Assembly: GCF_014897815.1 (NCBI RefSeq)
Contig: NZ_JABUZG010000037.1
Coordinates: 14,995 to 78,994, forward strand
DNA from: Psychrobacter sp. PG1
GTDB lineage: Bacteria; Pseudomonadota; Gammaproteobacteria; Pseudomonadales; Moraxellaceae
Length of the DNA: 64,000 bases
Reading direction: 5' to 3'
Positions 37,590 through 46,176 of the stretch are shown here, piece by piece. How positions within the stretch are numbered: position 1 is the first letter of the stretch; each line of letters begins with the position of its first letter. The translations under genes and the position numbers were made by a program. The notes under the pieces were generated by a model that made no database searches, was not told the origin of the DNA, and saw only the letters and a program-made list of their open reading frames with translations.

Positions 37590-40478
37590 ATGACTATCTC
37601 TATCGCTTCATTGCACAATACTGAATTTGCCGTTGGTCAACGTTATTTATCTGATACGGAGTCCGAGCTGGGCTTGGGTGTGGTCATCGATGTAGATGAC
37701 CGATGTGTGCACATTCTATTTCCACAAAGTGAAGAGACGCGCGTCTACGCCAAAAACTCCGCGCCATTATCACGCGTGGTGTTTAAAGTCGGCGATAGTA
37801 TTTCTGATCAAGCGGGTAAGAGCTATACCGTAACCGCGGTCGAAGAAGTGATGGGTGTACTCAAATACAGTGTCGATGAGCATGAACGAGGGATAATGGA
37901 AACCCGTCTTGCTGCCAATATCACCTTGGCTAAGCCGCTCGAGCGTCTGCTGGCTGGTCGTATTGAGCGCGGCGATTGGTATGAGCTGCGTCAAGATATC
38001 TTGCGTATGCAATCGGCGCTAGCGGGTCATCCGCTTAAAGGCTTGATGGGTGCGCGTGTCGATATCATTGAGCATCAGCTCTATATCGCTCATGAAGTTG
38101 GCAAACGTATTGCACCGCGTGTGTTGCTTGCTGACGAAGTTGGTTTGGGCAAAACCATCGAAGCAGGTTTGATTATTCATCAGCAGCTGTTAACAGGCAA
38201 AGCTGAGCGTGTACTCATTCTTGTACCAGACAGTCTACAATATCAGTGGATGATTGAGCTGCGTCGTCGTTTTAATCTAAATTTTGCCTTATTCGATTTG
38301 GTACGTGCAGCAGCCATTAAAGAACACGATCCTGAGCAAAACGTCTTTGCCACTGAGCAATGTATCATTGCGGGTATGGATTTATTACTCGATCACCCTG
38401 ATTTGTACGACCAAGCGATGGATGCAGGGTTTGATTTATTGGTGGTCGATGAAGCGCATCACCTGCATTGGGATGAGGCGCAAGGCGGTAATGATAAATA
38501 TGACTTGATTGCTGACTTTGCTGAAGAAACGCCAGGGGTCATGCTATTGACAGCAACGCCTGAACAGCTTGGGGCACAAAGTCACTTTGCCCGTTTGCGT
38601 TTGCTCGATCCGGATCGCTTTGATGATTTGGATGAGTTTATTGATGGTCAAGAAGCCTTTGCTGAAACGGCTGCCGTTGCTGGTGTATTGATAGAGGATA
38701 AGCCATTAAGCGACAGTCAAATTGCCGCTTTAAGCAGCTTGTTAGACATCAGTCTTGATGAGTTGGCAACGATTAATGATGACGAAAAACTGCGTACTTA
38801 TGCGCTTAATGAATTACTTGACCGTCATGGTACAGGTCGTATTCTATTCCGTAATACCCGTGAAAGTGTGAAAGGATTCTATGGTCGTAGCAGCCAGCCG
38901 TACCCACTGGCATTACCTGCCGCATGGAAAGATAGCTATCAAACCAATGGTAAATTGCGAGAGCAGCTATGGGGCGAAGAAAACCAACCTGATGGCGGCT
39001 GGCTAGAAGATGACCCACGCGTGCCTTGGTTGATTGATATTTTGCGCGGCGAGCTTAAGCACAAAAAAGTGCTGTTGATTGCCCGTAGTGGCGCGACGGT
39101 TGAGAGCTTGGAGGCGGTATTACGCTTACATGCTGGTATTAAAACCGCTATCTTTACTGAGCAGATGACCTTACTGGAGCGTGACCAAGCAGCGGCGTTC
39201 TTTGCCGATAGCGAAGGCGCACAGATATTGTTGTGCTCGGAGATTGGTTCGGAAGGTCGTAACTTCCAGTTTGCAAGCCAGCTGATATTGTGGGATTTGC
39301 CAGCCAATCCAGATACCTTAGAGCAGCGTATTGGTCGCCTAGATCGTATCGGACAAACGCAGCAAATTATGCTCCATGTGCCTTATGTACAAGGCACGGC
39401 GCAAGAGCGTCTGTATAAATGGTATCACGACGCGCTGAATATGTTTAATCAAATCTCTCCAACGGCGCAGAGCGTGCAAGAGCAGTATATTCAAGAGCTA
39501 AAGCCCATGCTTGAAGGCGCGGATACTGACGAGAACCGTGCGATACTACAAGATATCATCGAAGAAGCGAAACAGACGCGATTGGGGTTAGAGGCACAGC
39601 TACAAGCGGGTCGTGATCGCCTATTAGAATACAACTCGTGTCGACCACGTGTTGCCAAACGTATCGCTGACGCCATGCGCGATTTTGATGGTCATAATCT
39701 ATTGCCGCAGTTTATTGAGCGCTTTTTTGCCTCAGCCAATATCGATCACAATATCCAGCGCGATGGTTCGTGGGTAATTGCCCCGATTGATAGTACTGAA
39801 ATTAGTGATTATATCGATGGCCTGCCACTCGGTGACGAAGATGGTATGACGTTGACATTCGAGCGTGAGCAAGCACTACAGCGTGAAGATATCGAATTTA
39901 TCACTCACGAACATCCATTGATGCGCGCGATTTATGAGTTGGCGAGTACCAGCACCTTTGGTAATACCACGGTGGCGATGCTAAAAAGTTCTGCTGTACC
40001 ACAAGGTATGGTGCTGCTCGAAGTGAATTTCCGCGTTGAAGCCATTGCGCCAAGGTTACTCAATTTACCCGCGACGCTGACCACGCAAAATATCCGTGTA
40101 TTTATCAGTGAGCAGGGCAGTGATTTGTCCTCGCGTATCAGTGCGGAGATGATTATGCCGCATATTGAACGTCTGGATAAAAACCGTGCTCGCCAAGTCA
40201 TTAAAGTACGCGGTGATGTAATTGAGCAGCGTTATTATGAAGCGGAAGAGATTGCCCGTCAGCAGCTTGCTGAGATTGGCGAACAAGCCAGTGCCCGTTT
40301 TAGCCAGCAGTGGTCACGTGAAATCAAACGTCTAAAGCATCTACAAACGATTAATCCTAACGTACGTCCTGCCGAGATTGAGCGCTTGGAGCAGCTAAAA
40401 GCCCAAGGTGAGCAAGCACTAGGTAGTCTGTTATTAGTCCCAGACTCCATCCGTGTGTTAGTGGCAGTGAAGCCATAA
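37590..40478 (+). CDS. rapA: RNA polymerase-associated helicase RapA
   Basis: SWI2/SNF2 ATPase that binds core RNA polymerase and recycles it after transcription. 962 residues, matching E. coli RapA (968). N-terminal Tudor-like domains (FAVGQRYLSDTESELGLG), motif I LADEVGLGKTIEAGLI (about 180-195), DEAH motif VVDEAHHLHW, LLTATPEQLG (motif III), then SEIGSEGRNFQFASQLILWD and RIGRLDRIGQ (motifs V and VI). The C-terminal RapA-specific region follows. It stands alone and ends at a good terminator. Confidence 0.97.
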   Translation: MTISIASLHNTEFAVGQRYLSDTESELGLGVVIDVDDRCVHILFPQSEETRVYAKNSAPLSRVVFKVGDSISDQAGKSYTVTAVEEVMGVLKYSVDEHERGIMETRLAANITLAKPLERLLAGRIERGDWYELRQDILRMQSALAGHPLKGLMGARVDIIEHQLYIAHEVGKRIAPRVLLADEVGLGKTIEAGLIIHQQLLTGKAERVLILVPDSLQYQWMIELRRRFNLNFALFDLVRAAAIKEHDPEQNVFATEQCIIAGMDLLLDHPDLYDQAMDAGFDLLVVDEAHHLHWDEAQGGNDKYDLIADFAEETPGVMLLTATPEQLGAQSHFARLRLLDPDRFDDLDEFIDGQEAFAETAAVAGVLIEDKPLSDSQIAALSSLLDISLDELATINDDEKLRTYALNELLDRHGTGRILFRNTRESVKGFYGRSSQPYPLALPAAWKDSYQTNGKLREQLWGEENQPDGGWLEDDPRVPWLIDILRGELKHKKVLLIARSGATVESLEAVLRLHAGIKTAIFTEQMTLLERDQAAAFFADSEGAQILLCSEIGSEGRNFQFASQLILWDLPANPDTLEQRIGRLDRIGQTQQIMLHVPYVQGTAQERLYKWYHDALNMFNQISPTAQSVQEQYIQELKPMLEGADTDENRAILQDIIEEAKQTRLGLEAQLQAGRDRLLEYNSCRPRVAKRIADAMRDFDGHNLLPQFIERFFASANIDHNIQRDGSWVIAPIDSTEISDYIDGLPLGDEDGMTLTFEREQALQREDIEFITHEHPLMRAIYELASTSTFGNTTVAMLKSSAVPQGMVLLEVNFRVEAIAPRLLNLPATLTTQNIRVFISEQGSDLSSRISAEMIMPHIERLDKNRARQVIKVRGDVIEQRYYEAEEIARQQLAEIGEQASARFSQQWSREIKRLKHLQTINPNVRPAEIERLEQLKAQGEQALGSLLLVPDSIRVLVAVKP

Positions 40479-40496
40479 ATGTAAATGATCAAAAGA

Positions 40497-40527
40497 ACGA
40501 GATGTTTAATAGCATCTCGTTTTTTTA
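40497..40527 (+). terminator. Terminator after rapA
   Basis: ACGAGATG (40497-40504) pairs with CATCTCGT (40513-40520), then seven T. 18 bp past the rapA stop. Confidence 0.87.
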
Positions 40528-40974
40528 TGATTAATATCGTTTATATTAGGACGCGCCCTAAGGCATGTTAAGCAAAAATATCAACATGATATTGCCAAGT
40601 GAGCGTCGCTCTCTAGTCAAAGCCATCGATATTGGGTAAGATGTTTATCTTTTCGATTTATAGCCCATTTGCTATAAAAGGGTGAGCGCGTCTCGTGTGA
40701 AGTATCACATATACCTTTGTACTCGATTGCTTTGTACTTCTTTTAAGCTGAAACAACGATATAATAAATGCTGGTGATAGCGCTGCTATGACCGTGTTTT
40801 TTGCGCTAAAATTTTCGTGTTAAATCTCTCTTGTGCATTTTTAGCAAGTGATTTCATATTATTTTACATTCAAATGCAAAGTGTCTTTTGTCTTTCGCGA
40901 TATCATATCGATATCTTTAGGTGCGTATTTTCAGATGCTTAGCGTTTTTGATAAAAATAAGGAAACCTATCGTC
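40528..40974. other. Gene-free stretch before tesB
   Basis: No credible gene. Starts with a degenerate copy of the MITE terminus (AGGACGCGCCC-TA, 40548-40560). Near the tesB start there is GATATCATATCGATATC (about 40901-40917), a set of overlapping small palindromes. Promoter for tesB presumably lies in the last 150 bp. Confidence 0.45.
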
Positions 40975-41877
40975 ATGTCCGATTATTCGCAATTGATTGA
41001 TGAGCTGCTAGCTACTGTAGCGCTTATTGAAGTGACCCCCGATGTCTTTGAGGGTAAGAGCCATGACTATGTTGGCAGTCGTATTTTTGGTGGACAAGTG
41101 CTCGCCCAAGCCATCATGGCGGCGGCGCATACACTGGATAAAGACAAACCCTGTCATTCACTGCACGGCTATTTTTTGCGCGGTGGTGATATCACGCAGC
41201 CAGTGATTTATCAGGTACGCCGTTTGCGTGACGGTCGTAGTCTGTCTGCGCGTGAAGTGACGGCGATTCAGTATAAAGAAGTGCGTGGTAAAGCGCCCAT
41301 TGAGCAAGTAATATTTTCAATGATAGCCTCGTTTTCGCCGATGGAAGAGGGTTTAGAGTATCAAGAAGATATGCCTGTCTATCCGCCACCAGAGGATTTA
41401 CTGGCTGAGCAAGATTTAAAAGAAGAGTATGTCGGAAAAGTCCCAGACGCACTCAAAGCCCGTTTTATGCGGCGTCGCCATGTCGAAATTAAACCGGTTA
41501 AACCGCGTGATCCGATTCATCCAGAGCCAATGAAACCTAAGCAAGCCAACTGGTTGCGTATCCGCGAATTGGGTAATCAGCCTGTTGCGATTCAACAAGC
41601 GCTATTGGCATTTTCGTCCGATTTTTATCTGGTTGGTACAGGGCTGATGTCACATGGTGTTAGCTTTATGACCAGCGGCTTGCAAGCGGCTAGTATTGAC
41701 CACTCGATGCATTTCCATCGTAATTTTGATCTAAACGGTTGGATGTTATATGACATGTGGAGTGATACCACGTCTAATGCCAAGGGCTTAAACCATGGGC
41801 AGTTTTGGCAAGATGGTAAGCTGGTTGCTACGGTACAACAAGAAGGCCTAATGCGTTTGCGAGTGCCGAAGTCTTAG
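40975..41877 (+). CDS. tesB: Acyl-CoA thioesterase II
   Basis: 300 residues from ATG 40975, preceded by AAGGA; the frame is open upstream but without a start that has a binding site. Double-hotdog enzyme cleaving medium- and long-chain acyl-CoA. Signature segments: VGSRIFGGQVLAQAIMAA (N-terminal hotdog), SLHGYFLRGGD, LRDGRSLSAREV and the C-terminal ASIDHSMHFHRNFDLNGWMLYDM with the conserved Asp. Cytoplasmic, fatty-acid turnover. It shares a terminator with mutY. Confidence 0.95.
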   Translation: MSDYSQLIDELLATVALIEVTPDVFEGKSHDYVGSRIFGGQVLAQAIMAAAHTLDKDKPCHSLHGYFLRGGDITQPVIYQVRRLRDGRSLSAREVTAIQYKEVRGKAPIEQVIFSMIASFSPMEEGLEYQEDMPVYPPPEDLLAEQDLKEEYVGKVPDALKARFMRRRHVEIKPVKPRDPIHPEPMKPKQANWLRIRELGNQPVAIQQALLAFSSDFYLVGTGLMSHGVSFMTSGLQAASIDHSMHFHRNFDLNGWMLYDMWSDTTSNAKGLNHGQFWQDGKLVATVQQEGLMRLRVPKS

Positions 41878-41903
41878 CATTAACCGTACTACAATGGCTA
41901 AAG

Positions 41904-41940
41904 AAAAAGCGACTCACTATTGATAATGAGTCGCTTTTTT
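41904..41940. terminator. Bidirectional terminator
   Basis: AAAAAGCGACTCA (41904-41916) pairs with TGAGTCGCTTTTT (41927-41939). Between convergent tesB and mutY. Confidence 0.88.
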
Positions 41941-43172
41941 TATTCTAAAATTTTAACCATTGCTCGTGGCAATCCAAGTGTTGCCTGAGCGTCAACAGCA
42001 TTTAGCCAATTAATATTAATTTGTGCTGCTTCTAAGGCTTCGGTTATTTCGGTAATTTGCTCAGCATTTAGAATCAGCGATTGCGGTGTCAAATACCAAT
42101 GAAAATGGGTCAGTGAATGTTTAATAGGGGCGTCATCGAGCAAGGTATTGCTGACGGATTCTGCTATCAACTGATTTTTTGCCAACCACTCATTGATAAT
42201 TTGCTCGGCAGTGGTAAATTCTGCTTCGTAGACTTTTTCATTACTAGCAACTTTTAATGGTTTATCATCGCTGACTTCCGATTTTTTAGCAGTCGTCTTA
42301 TTACTAGCTTTACCTGCAATTTTCTCAACAAACTGTAATGGCAAGCTCCACAACCCACCCCAAATGCCATTGTCAGGGCGTTGTAGCCACAGTATTTTGC
42401 CATCAGAATTTTTAATTAACAGTGCATTGCTAAACTTGCTGGGTTTAGGCTGCTTTTTTGCTTTGACTGGGTAATCCGTTTCGCGCCCCTCAGCATGTGC
42501 TAGGCAGTCATCTTGAAGGGGACATAATAGGCAGGCAGGCTTGCTACGCGTGCATAACGTCGCGCCCATATCCATCATCGCTTGTGCGAACAATCCTGAG
42601 TCATCGACAGGCGTTAAACGCTCTGCCAATGCCCACAGCTCTTTGGTGGTGGCAGACTTGGTAATATCACCATCAATCGCTGCCCAACGCGTCAAGACAC
42701 GTTTGACATTGCCATCACAAATGACGCCATAACGATGTAAGCCCATCGCCATAATCGCGCCAGCGGTCGATGGCCCGACACCAGATATGGCTTCCCACCC
42801 TGCTAGCGTCTGCGGAAAGTCGCCCGTCTCATCAATGACTTCGATCAGTTGTTTCGCGCCTTTATGCAAATTACGCGCACGCGCATAATAACCAAGTCCT
42901 GCCCAATGCTCCGAAATCGTATCCCATTCTGCGGCTGCTAAATCTTGTACCGTTGGAAACGACGCCATAAAACGGGCAAAGTAGGGCAGCACTGTCGTTA
43001 CTTGCGTTTGCTGGAGCATGACTTCGGATAGCCAGACGATATAAGGATTGGGCGCGTCGGTTTGGTGCTGCTGCCACGGTAAATCGTGGCGACCATTTTC
43101 AGCGAACCAAGCAAGTAGGCGCGGGGCGAAAGAGTTTAGCGATTGGGTAGAGTGAGGGGAAGGGGTTGGCAA
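41940..43172 (-). CDS. mutY: A/G-specific adenine DNA glycosylase
   Basis: Removes adenine paired with 8-oxoguanine. 410 residues against about 350 in E. coli. Catalytic E50 in WLSEVMLQQTQVTTV, helix-hairpin-helix ISGVGPSTAGAIMA (129-142), catalytic D153 in ICDGNVKRVL, iron-sulfur cysteines C207, C214, C217 and C223 (C-x6-C-x2-C-x5-C). A C-terminal Nudix-like 8-oxoG recognition domain follows; between them, about 280-325, is a Lys/Ser/Thr-rich linker that explains the extra length. The start is TTG 43172 with AGGAAAG just upstream; the next in-frame Met is inside the catalytic core, so TTG must be used. Confidence 0.95.
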   Translation of the reverse strand: MPTPSPHSTQSLNSFAPRLLAWFAENGRHDLPWQQHQTDAPNPYIVWLSEVMLQQTQVTTVLPYFARFMASFPTVQDLAAAEWDTISEHWAGLGYYARARNLHKGAKQLIEVIDETGDFPQTLAGWEAISGVGPSTAGAIMAMGLHRYGVICDGNVKRVLTRWAAIDGDITKSATTKELWALAERLTPVDDSGLFAQAMMDMGATLCTRSKPACLLCPLQDDCLAHAEGRETDYPVKAKKQPKPSKFSNALLIKNSDGKILWLQRPDNGIWGGLWSLPLQFVEKIAGKASNKTTAKKSEVSDDKPLKVASNEKVYEAEFTTAEQIINEWLAKNQLIAESVSNTLLDDAPIKHSLTHFHWYLTPQSLILNAEQITEITEALEAAQININWLNAVDAQATLGLPRAMVKILE

Positions 43173-43187
43173 TGACTTTCCTAAGTA

Positions 43188-43616
43188 TTAATGAGCTTTG
43201 AGCTCTAGCGCTGAGATTAAACCGAGATGCTTTACAAAAGGAGCAAAATCTTTATCACTAAAGAGTAGAGGTATTTGGGTATCGATACAAAACCCAGCAA
43301 TCATAACATCATTAGATTTACGAATAGTTATGCCTTTTTTGCGCAGTTTTCGATAATAAGATACATAACGCACAGCATTATCCTTACCTAAAATATCGTA
43401 ACAGGCAAGCTTATTTAACGCTGAAAATGCCTGCGTGTAATGCTTATCTTCTTTAAATCCTTGAAGTACTTCCATCAAAATAATGTCTGTAATACCGACC
43501 TTTGATTGAGACAATAGGGTATCTAAGAGGTCGGTATGTGCGGTTACGATACCATTAAAGTAATCTATCCAAACACTCGAATCTACGATAATTGTAGGAA
43601 TGATGTTCGCTCTCAT
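43188..43616 (-). CDS. vapC: VapC-type PIN-domain toxin
   Basis: 142 residues. PIN-domain metal-binding acids: D12 in IIVDSSVWIDYF, E49 in LMEVLQGF, D103 in SNDVMIAGF, D121 in LFSDKDF. By family an Mg-dependent RNase that cuts tRNA or rRNA when free of its antitoxin. Its ATG overlaps the stop of vapB by four bases (ATGA), the usual coupled arrangement. All four acids are intact, so it should be active. mutY starts 15 bp downstream on the same strand. Confidence 0.9.
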   Translation of the reverse strand: MRANIIPTIIVDSSVWIDYFNGIVTAHTDLLDTLLSQSKVGITDIILMEVLQGFKEDKHYTQAFSALNKLACYDILGKDNAVRYVSYYRKLRKKGITIRKSNDVMIAGFCIDTQIPLLFSDKDFAPFVKHLGLISALELKAH

Positions 43617-43828
43617 AAAGAGGACTCAGTCGTATCGATGCCTTGACGCATCTGCTCTAAATCACCGTCCCACTGTAGTTTGCCACGTAGCTGTCTGATG
43701 CTTTGTTGTTCATGCATTTGCACCAGTAACTTTAGACCTTGCTCAACGGCTTCTTTCTTAGTTTTTGCACCAGATAGGCGCTGAGCGTCAGACATTAGAC
43801 TATCGTCAATATGTATATTAGTACGCAT
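43613..43828 (-). CDS. vapB: VapB-type antitoxin
   Basis: 71 residues. MRTNIHIDDSLMSDAQRLSG is a ribbon-helix-helix DNA-binding N terminus of the VapB type (DUF2191 group); KTKKEAVEQGLKLLV is the second helix. The C-terminal part (LRGKLQWDGDLEQMRQG) should wrap the VapC active site. AGGAG lies seven bases before the ATG. A strong palindrome upstream is the likely operator bound by the VapBC complex. Confidence 0.9.
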   Translation of the reverse strand: MRTNIHIDDSLMSDAQRLSGAKTKKEAVEQGLKLLVQMHEQQSIRQLRGKLQWDGDLEQMRQGIDTTESSL

Positions 43829-43848
43829 ACGGGTACTCCTTTAATGAG

Positions 43849-43883
43849 TGTGTATGGTTTCTATTTATTATACACATAAATAG
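43849..43883. promoter_or_regulatory. Candidate VapBC operator
   Basis: Two overlapping inverted repeats 21-55 bp before vapB: CTATTTAT-n7-ATAAATAG (43861-43883, perfect 8-bp arms) and TGTGTAT-n14-ATACACA (43849-43876, perfect 7-bp arms). Such palindromes are where ribbon-helix-helix antitoxins bind. Confidence 0.6.
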
Positions 43884-44086
43884 GTATTTCTAATAAAAAA
43901 ATGGCTCAAGTTATTTAGCAAAATTTTGTAACGTTGATAATTATAATTATTTATGGGGTGTAATTTGATTGATGCAAGAAAGTAGCCGCTAAGATAAGTA
44001 AGGAGAATGGCCTACTTTAGTATCCTAATATAAAGTATTATTAGCTTTCCAAGTATCATTCTTTGAATAGTAGTTAGAGACACGCC

Positions 44087-44788
44087 ATGACCTTGACCTT
44101 ATTTAAAACCTCACTTGTCAGTAAAATAATGACCTTTTTAGTAGCTGCACTATTATCTATATCGGCTATAGCTGCTGATTTTGATGAGACATTACGGCTG
44201 GCTAATCAAGGCAATGCTTTTGCTCAATTTTATGTTGGTAATATGTATAGTAATGGCCAGAACGTTGAGCAGAATGATGCCAAAGCACGCGAATGGTACT
44301 TAAAAGCCGCTAACCAAGGACAAATACATGCTCAGTATAGTCTTGGAATGATGTATGAAAGAGACCAAGATTATGCTAAGGCGATTGAGTGGTATGAGAA
44401 AGCAGGTAACCAAGGAAATGACTATGCCCAGTACCATCTTGGAACGATGTATTATGAAGGTTATGATATTCATCAGGACTATGCTAAAGCCTCTGAATGG
44501 TTTGAAAAAGCGGCGAAACGAGGTGATGTCAGTGCTCAGTCCAATCTTGGGTCAATGTATTATTACGGTGAAGGCATGCCTCAGGATCATATCAAGGCGA
44601 TTGAGTGGTATCGCAAGGCTGCCAATCAAGGAGACGCTTATGCTCAATACGCTCTTGGGTGGATGTACCATTACGGTGAAGGCGTGCCTCAAAACCTGAC
44701 TACTGCTAAAGAATGGCTTAGTAGATCTTGTAATAGCGACTATTCAGATGCTTGTGAGGAGTATCAGATTTTGAATATAGAAGAGTAA
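44087..44788 (+). CDS. Secreted Sel1-repeat protein
   Basis: 233 residues. Signal peptide: basic start, then MTFLVAALLSISAIA, cleavage before ADFDET. The mature part is about five Sel1/TPR-like repeats of 36 residues (pattern A-x-x-Q-Y-x-L-G-x-M-Y-x-x-G-x-x-V-x-Q-x-x-x-K-A-x-E-W-Y-x-K-A-A), one repeat shortened to 32 (MMYERDQDYAKAIEWYEKA). The last ends in LSRSCNSDYSDACEEYQIL with two Cys that may pair. Sel1 proteins are adaptor scaffolds; partner unknown. Confidence 0.88.
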   Translation: MTLTLFKTSLVSKIMTFLVAALLSISAIAADFDETLRLANQGNAFAQFYVGNMYSNGQNVEQNDAKAREWYLKAANQGQIHAQYSLGMMYERDQDYAKAIEWYEKAGNQGNDYAQYHLGTMYYEGYDIHQDYAKASEWFEKAAKRGDVSAQSNLGSMYYYGEGMPQDHIKAIEWYRKAANQGDAYAQYALGWMYHYGEGVPQNLTTAKEWLSRSCNSDYSDACEEYQILNIEE

Positions 44789-44789
44789 G

Positions 44790-45060
44790 TAGGGTGCAAT
44801 TTACTGTGTTAAATATCTAGATACTGTTATCGGAGCATGGAGTGCACCCTATGCGCCTTAAACCCTATGTTAGTTTAAATTAACGTAACGACCTTGCTAT
44901 AGGCGTGTTTTAGCTCCGATTGTAGCGGATATACTGACGGTTTAGGCGAGTTGCAGTAGCTAGGTTTTGAGGGGCTACGCGGAGCAAGAGCCACATCAAA
45001 CCTAAGCTAATGCCTCGACTAGACTGGCAGATAGTAGCGAAAAGCGGGAACAGCTACTTG
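44790..45060. repeat. Structured intergenic block
   Basis: No gene between the Sel1 gene and the GTPase gene. TAGGGTGCA (44790-44798) and TGCACCCTA (44843-44851) are a perfect 9-bp inverted pair. A long imperfect stem follows: 44944-44970 with 44996-45022 (core GCAGTAGCTAGGTTT against AAACCTAAGCTAATGC), enclosing a smaller GGCT/AGCC hairpin. A third stem is AGTAGC/GCTACT (45034-45057). It looks like a dispersed intergenic repeat or a structured RNA; I cannot name it. Confidence 0.45.
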
Positions 45061-45083
45061 TTTTATTGCTATTTGTTTAACCC

Positions 45084-46040
45084 CTACTTTCGATTCTTCC
45101 GCGTTTTCAAACGACGTAGGCGCTTCTCTTCCTCTTTAGCAATCCTTTTTTCTTCTGCAGCCAGACGTTGCTCGGCGACGACGAGTTCTTCAGCTTCAGA
45201 CATGGCAGGCGTCTCAAGCGTAATACGCCCAAGCTTAGCGCTACGTAACTCATTGATTAAAATCTCAGACATGCGGTAGGTATCGACTTGATTGCCCGAA
45301 CGTACACAGCCGCGATTGCGTCCAGCGACTTCAAAAAACTCCCAATCAGTCTTTGGTAGCGCTTCAATTTTATAGCGGGTTTTGAGCAGCTCAGGATAGG
45401 CTTGCATCAAGTATTCAGCGGTATAGCTGGCAACATCAGCGAAGTCAAAAGCCGTATCACGAATACCACCCGTCGCTGCCAGACGATAGCCAGAGTTTTC
45501 GTTTTCGACTTTTGGCCATAACATACCGGGCGTGTCATAAAGCATGATGTCATCGTCAAGTTTAATCAATTGCTGCGACTTAGTGACCGCTGGCTCATCG
45601 CCAGTTCTGGCGACAGCGCGCCCTGCTAAGGTATTAATCAATGTTGATTTACCAACGTTTGGAATACCCATGATCATGGCTTTGATTTGGCGACCCGTGC
45701 CCACTTTATTGGGCACAAGTTGTTTACAGATGGCGATGATACGTTTGACATCATTGGCTTTATCAGTATCACAAGCAATGGCTTTCACACCGCTTTGCTG
45801 CTCAAGATAGTCCATCCACGCTTGGGTCAATTCAGGATCAGCAAGGTCAGCTTTGTTCAGGATTTTGATGACGGGTTTTTCGCCGCGCAATGCCGCGACC
45901 ATTGGGTTTTCACTACTATATGGGATACGCGCATCGATCACCTCGATGACCAAATCCATCTGCGGCATGATTTCTTTGATTTCGTTACGGGCTTTGTTCA
46001 TGTGCCCAGGGAACCACTGAATACTTGCTCTCTTATCCAT
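45084..46040 (-). CDS. ylqF: Ribosome biogenesis GTPase YlqF/RbgA
   Basis: 318 residues. Circularly permuted GTPase: G4 NKADL (about 61-65) precedes G1 GIPNVGKSTLIN (about 124-135), with G3 DTPG near 172. MDKRASIQWFPGHMNKAR is the standard YlqF start. The C-terminal helical domain carries a Lys/Arg/Glu-rich tail (EEKRIAKEEEKRLRRLK) longer than usual. In Bacillus the protein acts late in 50S assembly, with L16. It is upstream-distal to a DUF2339 gene on the same strand. Confidence 0.93.
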   Translation of the reverse strand: MDKRASIQWFPGHMNKARNEIKEIMPQMDLVIEVIDARIPYSSENPMVAALRGEKPVIKILNKADLADPELTQAWMDYLEQQSGVKAIACDTDKANDVKRIIAICKQLVPNKVGTGRQIKAMIMGIPNVGKSTLINTLAGRAVARTGDEPAVTKSQQLIKLDDDIMLYDTPGMLWPKVENENSGYRLAATGGIRDTAFDFADVASYTAEYLMQAYPELLKTRYKIEALPKTDWEFFEVAGRNRGCVRSGNQVDTYRMSEILINELRSAKLGRITLETPAMSEAEELVVAEQRLAAEEKRIAKEEEKRLRRLKTRKNRK

Positions 46041-46176
46041 CTGCTTTCATAACCTTTTATAAAAAATGCGCAAAGTAAGACGATCGTCATTTACTTTTCA
46101 TGGTGTCCAGTTTACTACAGAACCACCTTGCTCACGCTACAATTTCGCCCAACCAGATGCGCGGCTACTCTTGAGC

